The position numbers were made by a program, and so were the translations under genes. Below, piece after piece: positions 17,674-26,627 of a stretch of DNA of 64,000 bases (its first letter is position 1; each line of letters starts with the position of its first letter). The stretch comes from Panacagrimonas sp052386745 (lineage in GTDB: Bacteria; Pseudomonadota; Gammaproteobacteria; Nevskiales; Nevskiaceae): positions 57,232-121,231 of the forward strand of contig JBQTJW010000002.1 in the NCBI GenBank assembly GCA_052386745.1. The letters are read 5' to 3'. The notes under the pieces are model-generated. The model had not been told where the DNA came from and made no database searches. It saw only the letters and a list, made by a program, of their open reading frames with translations.

Positions 17674-18762
17674 ATGAGCAGCCGCGCGCACGTCATCGTC
17701 GGCCTGTCGGGCGGCGTGGATTCTGCCGTAGCGGCATGGCGCCTCCAGGAGCAGGGCTACCGCGTCTCCGGCCTGTTCATGGTCAACTGGACCGAGGACG
17801 AACAGGCCTACTGCACTGCGGCCGACGATTTCCAGTCCGCCCGCGCGGTTGCAGACGAACTGGGCATTGCGCTGCATCGCGTGGATTTTTCTGCCGAGTA
17901 CCGCGAGCGCGTGTTCCGGCATTTTCTAGACGACTACCGCGCCGGGCGCACGCCCAACCCCGACCTGCTGTGCAACCGCGAGGTGAAGTTCCAGCCGTTT
18001 CGCGAGCACGCCCTGCGCCTGGGCGCGGACTTCGTGGCCACCGGCCACTACGCGCGCATCGAGCACCGGGCCGACGGACCGCGCCTGCTGCGCTCGGTGA
18101 CCGAGGACAAGGACCAGACCTACTTCCTGGCCCTGGTGGCGCCGCGCGACTTCGAGCGCGTGATGTTCCCGATCGGCGATCTCACCAAGCCGCAGGTGCG
18201 CGAGCTGGCGCGCCGCGCGGGCCTGCCCAACCACCGGCGCAAGGATTCCACCGGCATCTGCTTCATCGGCGAGCGGCCGTTCCGCGCGTTCCTGCAGCAG
18301 CACCTCAAGCCCAGCCCGGGGCCGATGATCGACGACTCTGGCGCCGTGGTCGGCCAGCACCAGGGCCTGACGTTCTACACGCTCGGCCAGCGGCGCGGCC
18401 TGAGCATCGGCGGTCGGCGCGGCGCCATCGAGGCGCCCTGGTACGTGGTGGAAAAGCAGCTGGAGACCAACGTGCTGCGCGTGTCGCAGGACAGCGCGCA
18501 CCCGCTGCTCATGAGCCTCACCCTGGTCACCGCGCCGTTCTGCTGGATCGAGCGGCCGACCGGCGCCTCGTCAGCCCTGCATGCGCGGATCCGCCATCGC
18601 CAGGCCTTGCAGGAATGCGAGGTGGCGGTGCAGGACGATGGCAGCACCGTGGTCCGCTTCGCTGCGCCCCAGCGCGCCGCGGCGCCGGGCCAGTACTGCG
18701 TGCTGTACGAGGGCGAGCGCTGCCTGGGCGGGGGCGAAATCCTGTCGACCGACGCCGGCTGA
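17674..18762 (+). CDS. mnmA: tRNA-specific 2-thiouridylase MnmA
   Basis: This 362-residue enzyme puts sulfur on C2 of the wobble uridine in tRNAs for Lys, Glu and Gln, using ATP and persulfide relay. The PP-loop GLSGGVDSAVAA lies at residues 10-21. The catalytic pair is the Cys in NPDLLCNREVKF and the Cys in DSTGICFIGERPF. FVATGHYARIE and TLGQRRGLSIGG are also family segments. It starts 25 bases after nudJ and is convergent with ffh, with only two bases between stops. Confidence 0.96.
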   Translation: MSSRAHVIVGLSGGVDSAVAAWRLQEQGYRVSGLFMVNWTEDEQAYCTAADDFQSARAVADELGIALHRVDFSAEYRERVFRHFLDDYRAGRTPNPDLLCNREVKFQPFREHALRLGADFVATGHYARIEHRADGPRLLRSVTEDKDQTYFLALVAPRDFERVMFPIGDLTKPQVRELARRAGLPNHRRKDSTGICFIGERPFRAFLQQHLKPSPGPMIDDSGAVVGQHQGLTFYTLGQRRGLSIGGRRGAIEAPWYVVEKQLETNVLRVSQDSAHPLLMSLTLVTAPFCWIERPTGASSALHARIRHRQALQECEVAVQDDGSTVVRFAAPQRAAAPGQYCVLYEGERCLGGGEILSTDAG

Positions 18763-18764
18763 AC

Positions 18765-20126
18765 TTATCGCGGCAACATTCCCGGCGGCAGCTTGCCGCC
18801 CATGCGCCGCAGCAGCTTGGCCATGCCGCCGCCCGCGACCTTCTTCATCATGTCGCGCGAGGTCTCGAACTGGCGCAGCAGCTTGTTGACGTCCTGCACC
18901 TGCACGCCGCTGCCGGCCGCGATGCGGCGCTTGCGCGAGGCCTTGATCAGATCGGGGAACTTGCGCTCCTGCGCGGTCATGGAATTGATGACGGCAACCG
19001 CGCGCCTGATCTCCTTCTCCGCGTTGACGTTCTTCATCTGCGCCTGCATCTGCGCGCCACCGGGCAGCTTTTCCAGGATGGATTCGAAGCTGCCCATGCT
19101 TTGCATCTGCTGCATCTGCTCGCGGAAATCGGCGAGGTCGAACCCGCGCTTGGAGGTGATCTTCTTGGCGAGCTTCTGCGCCTTCTCGGCGTCGACCTTC
19201 TTTGCCGTCTCCTCGATCAGCGAGAGCACGTCGCCCTGGCCGATGATGCGCGTCGCGATGCGATCGGGATGAAAGACCTCCAGCTTGTCGGTCTTCTCGC
19301 CGACGCCCAGGAACTTGATCGGCCGGCCCGTGACCTGGCGCACCGACAGCGCCGCGCCGCCGCGCGAATCGCCATCGACCTTGGTCAGCACCACGCCGGT
19401 GAGCGGCACGGCGTCGGCGAACGCCTTGGCGGTGTTGGCCGCGTCCTGGCCGGTCATGCTGTCCACCACGAACAGGGTTTCGGTGGGCAGCACGGCCGCA
19501 TGCAGCGCGCTGATCTCGGCCATCATCTCCGCATCCACCGTGGTGCGGCCGGCGGTGTCGATGATGAGGACGTCGGCAAACTGCTTGCGGGCCTGCGCCA
19601 GCGCCGCGCGGGCAATCTCGACCGGTTCCTGTCCCACCGCGGAGGGGAACACGTCCACCCCGACCTGGGTGGCAACGATGCGCAGCTGCTCGATGGCCGC
19701 CGGGCGGTAGACGTCGCAGGAGACGACGATCACCTTCTTCCTTTCGTCCTCCTTGAGCCGGCGCGCGAGCTTGGCCGTGGTGGTGGTCTTGCCCGAACCC
19801 TGGAGGCCGGCCATGAGGATGACCACCGGCGGCTGCGCGCGCAGATTCAGCGGTTCTGCGACGCCGCCCAGGGACTCGGTCAGCTCGTGCTGCACCACGC
19901 GCAGGAACGCCTGGCCGGGGGTGAGCGACTGGGTGATCTCCGCGCCCAGGGCGCGCGTCTTCACGTTGTCGATGAAGCTCTTGATGACCGGCAGCGCCAC
20001 GTCGGCTTCGAGCAGCGCCATGCGCAGCTCGCGCGCCGCGGCGCCGATCTGGTCTTCGGTCAGGCGACCCTGCCCGCGGATGGCGTCGAGCGTGCGGGTG
20101 AGGCGCTGGGTCAGGGTTTCGAACAT
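18765..20126 (-). CDS. ffh: Signal recognition particle protein Ffh
   Basis: This 453-residue GTPase binds signal sequences and 4.5S RNA and docks with FtsY. The N domain is residues 1-90. The G domain has GLQGSGKTTTTAKLA near 105, DTAGRTTVD near 188 and TKVDGDSRGGAAL near 246. The C-terminal M domain (about 300-453) is Met-rich (MQQMQSMGSF, MKKVAGGGMAKLLRRMGG) with the RNA-binding SRRKRIAAGSG-type segment. Length and ending fit the family. Confidence 0.97.
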   Translation of the reverse strand: MFETLTQRLTRTLDAIRGQGRLTEDQIGAAARELRMALLEADVALPVIKSFIDNVKTRALGAEITQSLTPGQAFLRVVQHELTESLGGVAEPLNLRAQPPVVILMAGLQGSGKTTTTAKLARRLKEDERKKVIVVSCDVYRPAAIEQLRIVATQVGVDVFPSAVGQEPVEIARAALAQARKQFADVLIIDTAGRTTVDAEMMAEISALHAAVLPTETLFVVDSMTGQDAANTAKAFADAVPLTGVVLTKVDGDSRGGAALSVRQVTGRPIKFLGVGEKTDKLEVFHPDRIATRIIGQGDVLSLIEETAKKVDAEKAQKLAKKITSKRGFDLADFREQMQQMQSMGSFESILEKLPGGAQMQAQMKNVNAEKEIRRAVAVINSMTAQERKFPDLIKASRKRRIAAGSGVQVQDVNKLLRQFETSRDMMKKVAGGGMAKLLRRMGGKLPPGMLPR

Positions 20127-20238
20127 GGGCGTGGCCGTGAAAGATCGGCGCGCAGTTTAAGCGACGTTGCGCGGCACCCGGCAGGCTCGCCGCCACGGAC
20201 GGGAGCGCGCGGGTGGCGATGCTATTCTCCCGCCTCCC

Positions 20239-21024
20239 ATGATCGCCCTCCCCGCCTCCGTCCTTGCCGCGGCCGTCTACCTTGGCTGCGCCGCGGCATC
20301 GTGGAAACGGCCGGCGCTGGCGACCTGGCTGACGCCCGCGGCGCTGGCGCTGCACTTCGTCGCGCTCGCCCTCGGCCTGGTGCACGAGGGCAGCCTGCGC
20401 ATCGGCGTGACCGAGGCCGCCTCGCTGTTCGCCTGGCAATCGGCGCTGCTGCTGTGGACGTTCGCGTTCCGCGAGCCGATCGGCGTCAACGGCGTCGCGG
20501 TGTATCCCCTGGCCGCGCTGTTCGCGGTCTGGGCAGCGCTGGAGCCCTCACCCGTCGGCACGGTGCGCATCAGCGACTGGCAGGTGAGCCTGCACGTGCT
20601 GCTGTCGCTGCTGTCCGCGGGGCTGCTGACGCTTGCCGCGGTGCAGTCGGTGGCGCTGGCCATCCAGGAGCGCCTGCTGCACCGGCACCGGATCGCGCCC
20701 GCCGGTGGCCGCATGCCGCCGCTGCAGACCATGGAGCGCGTGCTGTTCCAGCTGATCGCGGTGGGCTTCGGCCTGCTCAGCCTGACGCTGCTCTCCGGGC
20801 TGTGGTTCGTGCACGACTGGCTGGCCCAGCACCTGGCGCACAAGACCATCCTGTCGATCTCGGCCTGGCTGATTTTTGGCGTGCTGCTATGGGGCCGCTG
20901 GCGGTACGGCTGGCGCGGGCGGACCGCCACCCGCTGGGCGCTGAGCGGCTACGCGACGCTGATCCTGGCCTACTTCGGGAGCAAGCTGATCCTGGAACAA
21001 GTGTTCGGCAAACACTGGGTTTGA
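20239..21024 (+). CDS. ypjD: CcsA/YpjD-like membrane protein (cytochrome c assembly family)
   Basis: This 261-residue protein has about eight transmembrane helices. The late helices hold FGLLSLTLLSGLWFVHDW and HKTILSISAWLIFGVLLWGRWR, conserved in the CcsA/HemX-like family related to cytochrome c assembly; two His residues in these helices could face haem. It is divergent from ffh and upstream of a CorB-like gene, exactly the ffh-ypjD-yfjD neighbourhood of E. coli, where YpjD has been tied to magnesium tolerance. ATG at 20239 starts right before the first helix; earlier codons lack helix character. Confidence 0.85.
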   Translation: MIALPASVLAAAVYLGCAAASWKRPALATWLTPAALALHFVALALGLVHEGSLRIGVTEAASLFAWQSALLLWTFAFREPIGVNGVAVYPLAALFAVWAALEPSPVGTVRISDWQVSLHVLLSLLSAGLLTLAAVQSVALAIQERLLHRHRIAPAGGRMPPLQTMERVLFQLIAVGFGLLSLTLLSGLWFVHDWLAQHLAHKTILSISAWLIFGVLLWGRWRYGWRGRTATRWALSGYATLILAYFGSKLILEQVFGKHWV

Positions 21025-21110
21025 GCCCTTCTTCCGGCTCGCCGCGGTTGACAGGGGCCGGCGCGCGCCAGTAACTACGCATTCGCGACTCATCGGAACT
21101 CTGCTGCATT

Positions 21111-22397
21111 TTGGACAATATCCCGCTCCTGATTCTGTATCTGCTGCTCGTCGCCTGCATCATGCTGTCCGGCTTTTTTTCGGGTTCGGAAACGAGCCTG
21201 ATGTCCATCAACCGCTACCGTCTCAAGACCCGCGCGCAGAAAGGCGTGCGCAGCGCGCGCATGGCGCAGCAACTGCTGGAGCGGCCGGATCGCCTGATCG
21301 GCCTGATCCTGCTGCTCAACAACATCGTGCAGGCGCTGGTGCCCATGCTGTTGCTGGCAATTGCGCAGCGCCAGGTGGGCGACACCGAGACGGCGCTGGT
21401 CATCGCCACCGTGGGAACGGCGTTGCTGATCTTCATTTTTTCCGAGTCCATGCCCAAGACCCTGGGCGCGCTCCACCCGGAGCGGATCGGGCTGCCCGCC
21501 GCGTTCATCTACTGGCCGACGCTGAAGGTGCTGGGCTGGCTGATCGACATCGTGAACCTGATCGGCAACCGCATCCTGCGCCTCCTGGGCGTGAGCCCCG
21601 AGGAAGCGGCCCAGCACAGCCTGTCCACCGAAGAATTGCGCACCGTGGTGGCCGAGGCCGGGGCCATCATTCCCCAGCGTCACCAGAAGATGTTGCTGTC
21701 CATCCTCGATCTCGAGAAGGGAACGGTGGAGGACATCATGGTGCCGCGCAACGAGATCGTGGGCGTGGACGTGTCACTGCCCTGGGAAGAGGTGCGCGAG
21801 CAGATCATGTCCACGCAGCACACTCGATTGCCGCTGTTCAGCGGCACCATTGAGGAGTTGTGTGGCGTGGTCCATGTGCGCCGCCTGATGCCGCTGCTGG
21901 CAGATGACAAGCTCGATACCAAGGCGCTGATCCAGCTCGCTCGCGAGCCATATTTCATTCCAGAAGGCACCCCCCTGAACCAGCAGTTGCTGAACTTCCA
22001 GAACCAGAAACGCCGCATCGGTTTCGTGGTGGACGAGTATGGCGATATCCAGGGTCTGGTAACGCTGGAAGATATCCTCGAGGAAGTGGTCGGAGAGTTC
22101 ACGTCCGATCCCGCGACGCGCATCAAGAACGTATATGCAGCGCCGGATGGCACGTTTCGCATATCCGGCTCCGTCACGCTGCGCAGCCTCAACCGGTCAC
22201 TGGGGTGGAAACTTCCCACCGACGGTCCCAGGACGGTGAACGGCCTGCTGCTGGAAAAGCTGGAAAACATTCCTCAGGCCGGCCGCCAGGTGGACATTGG
22301 CGGCTACCTTTTCGAAATCACCGAGACCCGTTCCAACGCCGTGAAAGCGACCAGCGTACGTCCACCGGCACGTGGCTCGAAAGTCAGGTCGAATTAG
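21111..22397 (+). CDS. corB: CNNM/CorB-type magnesium-cobalt transport protein (HlyC/CorC family)
   Basis: This is a 428-residue protein. An N-terminal DUF21 membrane domain (about 1-180) opens with LLLVACIMLSGFFSGSETSLMSINRYRLK, the ion-binding signature. Two CBS domains follow (about 200-330, with VPRNEIVGVDVS and GFVVDEYGDIQGLVTLEDILEE) and a CorC-HlyC domain ends the protein. CorB-type proteins move or sense Mg2+. The start is TTG at 21111 with no strong ribosome site. Its stop overlaps the stop of the convergent repeat-protein gene in the shared TTAG. Confidence 0.9.
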   Translation: MDNIPLLILYLLLVACIMLSGFFSGSETSLMSINRYRLKTRAQKGVRSARMAQQLLERPDRLIGLILLLNNIVQALVPMLLLAIAQRQVGDTETALVIATVGTALLIFIFSESMPKTLGALHPERIGLPAAFIYWPTLKVLGWLIDIVNLIGNRILRLLGVSPEEAAQHSLSTEELRTVVAEAGAIIPQRHQKMLLSILDLEKGTVEDIMVPRNEIVGVDVSLPWEEVREQIMSTQHTRLPLFSGTIEELCGVVHVRRLMPLLADDKLDTKALIQLAREPYFIPEGTPLNQQLLNFQNQKRRIGFVVDEYGDIQGLVTLEDILEEVVGEFTSDPATRIKNVYAAPDGTFRISGSVTLRSLNRSLGWKLPTDGPRTVNGLLLEKLENIPQAGRQVDIGGYLFEITETRSNAVKATSVRPPARGSKVRSN

Positions 22398-22813
22398 TTG
22401 CCTGCATCCGCTGCGCCGCTGCGACGTTCCTCGATGCGATCGCCCTTCTCGTCAAGCCGCTTCTCGATGCGGTCGCCCTTCTTTGCAAGCCGCTCCTTCT
22501 TGCGCTCGGCCCTTGCATCGAGGCGATCGTTGACGCGCTCACCCTTCTGCTCCAGCCGCTCCGCGCGTGCCTCGTGACCATGCTCCGCGGCGCGATCGGC
22601 GCGCTTGTCCAGGCGATCCTTGATGCGATCGCCCTTGTCGTCCAGGCGCTTTTCAACCCGATCGCCGCGCTCGTCCAGCCGCTCGTTGATGCGTTCGCCC
22701 TTTGCGTCCAGCCGGTCGTTGATGGCCTGCCCATCACCATCAGCAGCGGACACATTCACGGCAGCGAGACCCATGGCAGCGACCATCGCCAGCACACCCA
22801 GTTTCTTCTTCAT
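22394..22813 (-). CDS. Secreted hendecad-repeat (coiled-coil) protein
   Basis: This 139-residue protein has a signal peptide (residues 1-23, cleavage after VSA) and a mature part built almost wholly from 11-residue units such as INDRLDAKGER, INERLDERGDR, VEKRLDDKGDR and IEKRLDEKGDR. Each unit has a hydrophobic first position, a Leu at five and alternating acidic and basic residues, so it should form a long amphipathic or hendecad coiled-coil helix in the periplasm. An irregular patch with AAEHGHEARAER lies near residue 75. I do not recognise a named family. It is monocistronic and starts 112 bases from the divergent flavoprotein gene. Confidence 0.8.
   Translation of the reverse strand: MKKKLGVLAMVAAMGLAAVNVSAADGDGQAINDRLDAKGERINERLDERGDRVEKRLDDKGDRIKDRLDKRADRAAEHGHEARAERLEQKGERVNDRLDARAERKKERLAKKGDRIEKRLDEKGDRIEERRSGAADAGN
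22424..22723. repeat. 33-bp in-frame tandem repeats encoding 11-residue units
   Basis: About nine imperfect 33-base units run through the gene, read on the minus strand, corresponding to residues 31-130. The conserved core codes for RLD-K/R-G-D/E-R. Units vary at wobble positions and one unit is irregular (the AAEHGHEAR segment), so the array is old, not freshly expanded. Confidence 0.7.
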
Positions 22814-22984
22814 CGGAATACCTCTTTATGTCTTCGGGGGGATCGAGAAGGGCACACAATCGTTGTGCGCTGACTCTTCTCGACTGATGGCAAGCTTGCA
22901 GCCGCCTTCCTGTATCCGGGCTGTATGGCCGTGTCGGCCAGTGGATTCGCCTCGCGGGTTGTACCGCAGACGGTTGCAGACTCC

Positions 22985-24169
22985 ATGACGCCCTGGGTTT
23001 CCGATGTCCTGATCCTCGGCGGTGGCGCAGCAGGCCTGTTCTGCGCGTTCAATGCGGCGAATCGCGGGCTGTCGGTGCATGTACTTGAGCGCGCCGACCG
23101 CGTCGGAAAGAAAATCCTCATGTCCGGTGGCGGGCGCTGCAACTTCACCAATACCGGCACGACGGCGGCCCAGTTCCTGTCGGCCAATCCGCATTTCTGC
23201 AAGTCGGCGCTGGCGCGGTTCAGCCCGGACCATTTCATCGCGCTGGTCAACCGTCACGGTATCGCCTGGCACGAGAAGGAACTCGGCCAATTGTTCTGCG
23301 ACGACTCCTCGAAGCAGATCGTGCAGATGCTCATGGACGAATGCCAGTCCGCCGGCGTGCGCATCAGCACGCGCACGGAAACGCGACAGGTCGCGCATCG
23401 GGACGGCTGGTTTGAAGTGCAGACCGCGCTCGGCACGCTGAGGGCGCCACGCCTGGTGGTGGCCACCGGCGGCCTGTCCATTCCCTCGCTGGGCGGCAGC
23501 GGTTTCGGGTACGAGCTGGCGCGGCAGTTCGGGCACCCGGTACGCCCGCTGCGCGCGGGACTGGTGCCGCTCACCTTGTCCGGCCGGCCGCTGGAAGACT
23601 GGCAGAGCCTGTCGGGCCTGAGTCTCCCGGTGGAGGCCTCGTGCGAGGGCGCGGCTTTCAGCAACGCCATGCTCATCACCCATCGCGGCCTGTCGGGACC
23701 GGCGCTGCTCCAGATCTCGAGCTACTGGCAAGCGGGAGAGCCGCTGCGCATCGACCTGATGCCGCATGCCGACGCGTCTGAATTCCTGGTCGAGCAGCAG
23801 CGCGCGCATCCCGGCATCGAGCTGCGGTCGGCTCTCTCCGAGATTCTGCCGAAGCGTTTCGCGCAGCGGTTCTGCGAACTGCTGGCGCCGAGACGCCCGC
23901 TGCGCCAGTTCCGCGCGCCGGAGTTGCGCGAGGTTGCGGCGCGCCTGCACGACTGGCCCGTGGTTCCGAATGGAACCGAGGGCTATCGCACGGCCGAGGT
24001 CACGCTCGGCGGCGTCGACACGCACGAGCTGTCGTCCACGACCATGGCCTCGCGGCGCGTGCCTAACCTCTACTTCATCGGCGAAGTCGTGGATGTCACC
24101 GGCTGGCTGGGCGGCTACAACTTCCAGTGGGCCTGGGCCTCGGCCCACGCCTGCGCGCAATCGTTGTGA
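22985..24169 (+). CDS. BaiN/YhiN-family NAD(P)/FAD-dependent oxidoreductase (HI0933-like)
   Basis: This is a 394-residue flavoprotein. The FAD motif ILGGGAAGLFCAFNAANRG is at residues 9-27, followed by the family hallmark GKKILMSGGGRCNFTN near 43. Later come VVATGGLSIPSLGGSGFGYELA and the closing GEVVDVTGWLGGYNFQWAWASA, all typical of HI0933-like proteins. The physiological substrate of this family in Gram-negative bacteria is mostly unknown. ATG at 22985 lies eight residues before the first strand; a longer start 20 codons upstream is less likely. Its stop overlaps the GTG of the next gene. Confidence 0.88.
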   Translation: MTPWVSDVLILGGGAAGLFCAFNAANRGLSVHVLERADRVGKKILMSGGGRCNFTNTGTTAAQFLSANPHFCKSALARFSPDHFIALVNRHGIAWHEKELGQLFCDDSSKQIVQMLMDECQSAGVRISTRTETRQVAHRDGWFEVQTALGTLRAPRLVVATGGLSIPSLGGSGFGYELARQFGHPVRPLRAGLVPLTLSGRPLEDWQSLSGLSLPVEASCEGAAFSNAMLITHRGLSGPALLQISSYWQAGEPLRIDLMPHADASEFLVEQQRAHPGIELRSALSEILPKRFAQRFCELLAPRRPLRQFRAPELREVAARLHDWPVVPNGTEGYRTAEVTLGGVDTHELSSTTMASRRVPNLYFIGEVVDVTGWLGGYNFQWAWASAHACAQSL

Positions 24170-24585
24170 CGCGAGCGCCGATCGTGTCCCGCGTCCCTGC
24201 CACTCCACAGCCCTGCCCCTGCGACCCCGCCCGCCCCTACGCCGCCTGCTGCGGGTGCTGGCACGCGGGCGCAGCGGCGCCGACGGCAGAAGCCCTGATG
24301 CGCTCACGCTACAGCGCCTTCGTGATGGGCAACGAGCCCTACCTGCTCGCGACCTGGCACCCGCGCTTTCGCCCGGCGAGCGTCGAGCTTGACGCGAACG
24401 CGCGCTGGCTCGGCCTGAGCGTGCGCGCCGCCAATTCAACCGACGCCGGGCGCGCCGAGGTGGAATTCATCGCGCGCTACAAGGTCGGCGGCGGCTCCGC
24501 TGTGCGCCTGCACGAGCGCAGCCGCTTCGTCCGCGAGGACGGGCGCTGGTATTACCTGGACGGGGACGTGCTGGGCCGCACGTAA
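24166..24585 (+). CDS. YchJ family (UPF0225) zinc-binding protein
   Basis: This is a 139-residue protein with an N-terminal SEC-C-like zinc motif CPCD...YAACC...CWHAG (about residues 14-32), followed by PTAEALMRSRYSAFVMGNEPYLLATWHP, the strongest signature of the YchJ family. The C-terminal NTF2-like fold has VEFIARYKVGG and RSRFVREDGRWYYLDG. The function is unknown. The likely start is GTG at 24166, overlapping the upstream stop (GTGA). Its last 34 bases overlap the end of the convergent acetoacetyl-CoA synthetase gene. Confidence 0.87.
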   Translation: MTRAPIVSRVPATPQPCPCDPARPYAACCGCWHAGAAAPTAEALMRSRYSAFVMGNEPYLLATWHPRFRPASVELDANARWLGLSVRAANSTDAGRAEVEFIARYKVGGGSAVRLHERSRFVREDGRWYYLDGDVLGRT

Positions 24586-26579
24586 TCCGTGGACGTGGCG
24601 GAAAAATCGACGAACCAGTCGATGCTCGACGGATTCATCATCGCGTCGCGGCTGGCGGCTTTTTCCAGCGGCCAGCCCATGAGCAGCTTGCGCACCGGCA
24701 CTTCCATCTTCTTGCCCGTGAGCGTGTACGGGATCTGCTGCACGGCGTAGGCCTGGTCCGGCACGTGGCGCGGGCTGCAATCCTGGCGCAGCCTGGCGTT
24801 GATCGCCTTCACCAGTGCATCGTCCAGCACGAAGCCGGGCTTGAGGCGCACGAACAGCGGCATGAAGAAATTCCCGCCCGCCAGTTCGCAGCACACCACG
24901 AGACTGTCGGCCACGCCGTCCACCTGCTCGACCGCGCGGTAGATTTCGGCGGTGCCGATGCGCACGCCAAACCGGTTGAGCGTGGCATCGGAGCGGCCGT
25001 AGATGTAGCAGCCGCCACGCGCGTTGATCTTGATGAAATCCCCGTGCCGCCAGACGCCGGGGAACACGTCGAAATAGGCCTCGTGATAGCGCTTGCCGTC
25101 GCTGTCGCCCCAGAAGCGGATGGGCATGGAGGGAAACGGCTGGGTGCAGACCAGTTCGCCCACTTCGTCGATCACGGGCCTGCCGCCCTCGCTCCAGGCG
25201 TGCACGTCCATGCCGAGCATGCGCGTCTGGATCTCGCCGGCATGCACCGGCAGCGTGGGCGAGGCGCCGACGAAGCCGCTGCACAATTCCGTGCCGCCGG
25301 ACTGCGAGGTCACCCACAGGTCGCGCTTCACCGATGCGTAGAACCAGCTGAACGTCTCCGGCGTGGACGGCGCGCCGCCCAGCAGCACCGACTCCATGCG
25401 GGAGAGATCGAACTTCCCGCCGGGCCTGAGGCCGGCCTTTTCCATCATCTGCACGAAGGTCGGGCTGGCTCCGAAACTGGTGGTGCCGGTCTGCTCGGCA
25501 AGCTTCCACAGCAGGTCCAGGTCCGGGTGCACCGGGCTGCCGTCGTACTGCACCGCCGAGGCGCCGGTGAGCAGCGAGGCCACCACGAGGTTGAACATCA
25601 TCCACCCCGTGGTGGTGTAGAAAAACATCACCTTGCCCGGCCCCAGATCCAGGTGGAACGTCAGGATCTTGAGGTGTTCCACCAGCATGCCCGAGTGGTT
25701 GTGAACGATGGCCTTGGGCAGGCCCGTGGTGCCGGACGAGAACACCACCCACATCGGGTGATCGCAGTCCACGCGCTCGTATCGGAACGAGTCGCGCGGG
25801 ACGGCAGGTCCGTCGAACAGCGCGTCCCACGGCAGGGCGTCGGGCAATGGCCCCAGTTTCCGATCCGGATGCAGGTATGGCAACCATACCACGTGCGCCA
25901 GGCTGGGCAACGCGGCCACCACCTGCTGCGCTTCCTGCCCGCGCTCGAAATCCTTGCCGCCGAAACGGTAGCCGTCGCCGACGAATAGCAGCTTGGGCGC
26001 AATCTGCGAGTACCGCTCGATCACCGTCTTCACGCCAAACTCCGGCGCCGCCGACGACCACACCGCGCCGATGGCGATGGTCGCGATCATGGCGATGGTC
26101 GTCTCGGGCACGTTGGGCATGTACGACACCACGCAATCGCCCGGCCCCACGCCCAGCGCGCGCAGGCGCGTGGCCAGCTGGCGCACGCGCGCGCCCAGTT
26201 CGTGCCAGCCCAGGCGCGCCAGCGGGCGCGACTCGGTGAGGTGGTGGATGGCGATTTCGTCCGGCCGCGCCCTGCCCTCGTAACGCAACAGGTGCTCGGC
26301 GTAGTTCACGCGCGCGCCGACAAACCAGCGCGCGCCCGGCATGATGCGGCGGTCCAGGACCTGCGCAGGACGCGCGTCCGACTGCACGTCGAAGTAATCC
26401 CAGATCGCGCCCCAGAACGCTTCGATGTCGGCCACCGACCATTGCCGCAGCGCCTCGTAATCATGGAACGACACGCCCCGCTCGCGGCGCAGCCAGTCGA
26501 TGAATTGCACCACCTGCGACTGCTGCACGAAGGCCGCGCGCGGCGTCCACAGCAGTTCTCCTTCCGTCACTGACTTCAA
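24552..26579 (-). CDS. aacS: Acetoacetyl-CoA synthetase
   Basis: This 675-residue acyl-adenylate-forming enzyme activates acetoacetate to acetoacetyl-CoA, linking ketone-body or PHB breakdown to central carbon. The N-terminal ACAS-like cap has FVGARVNYAEHLLRY near 85. The AMP-binding P-loop is VFSSGTTGLPKAIVH near 270. The C-terminal core has WRHGDFIKINARGGCYIYGRSDATLNRFGVRIG and the catalytic Lys in YTLTGKKMEVPVRKLLMG, specific to AacS. The start is TTG at 26579 with GGAG eight bases upstream. It sits 48 bases after an unknown gene on the same strand. Confidence 0.92.
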   Translation of the reverse strand: MKSVTEGELLWTPRAAFVQQSQVVQFIDWLRRERGVSFHDYEALRQWSVADIEAFWGAIWDYFDVQSDARPAQVLDRRIMPGARWFVGARVNYAEHLLRYEGRARPDEIAIHHLTESRPLARLGWHELGARVRQLATRLRALGVGPGDCVVSYMPNVPETTIAMIATIAIGAVWSSAAPEFGVKTVIERYSQIAPKLLFVGDGYRFGGKDFERGQEAQQVVAALPSLAHVVWLPYLHPDRKLGPLPDALPWDALFDGPAVPRDSFRYERVDCDHPMWVVFSSGTTGLPKAIVHNHSGMLVEHLKILTFHLDLGPGKVMFFYTTTGWMMFNLVVASLLTGASAVQYDGSPVHPDLDLLWKLAEQTGTTSFGASPTFVQMMEKAGLRPGGKFDLSRMESVLLGGAPSTPETFSWFYASVKRDLWVTSQSGGTELCSGFVGASPTLPVHAGEIQTRMLGMDVHAWSEGGRPVIDEVGELVCTQPFPSMPIRFWGDSDGKRYHEAYFDVFPGVWRHGDFIKINARGGCYIYGRSDATLNRFGVRIGTAEIYRAVEQVDGVADSLVVCCELAGGNFFMPLFVRLKPGFVLDDALVKAINARLRQDCSPRHVPDQAYAVQQIPYTLTGKKMEVPVRKLLMGWPLEKAASRDAMMNPSSIDWFVDFSATSTDYVRPSTSPSR

Positions 26580-26627
26580 GAACCGTTCTCCGGAAATGCA
26601 GCTTGAACCACGGGCATCATCGGACCA

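Noticed and set aside
17736..21074. Very long plus-strand open frame (over 1,100 codons) across mnmA, ffh and ypjD
   Set aside because: It is a shadow caused by high GC. The translation is Ala/Arg/His-rich without domains, while mnmA, ffh and ypjD in other frames have clear motifs.
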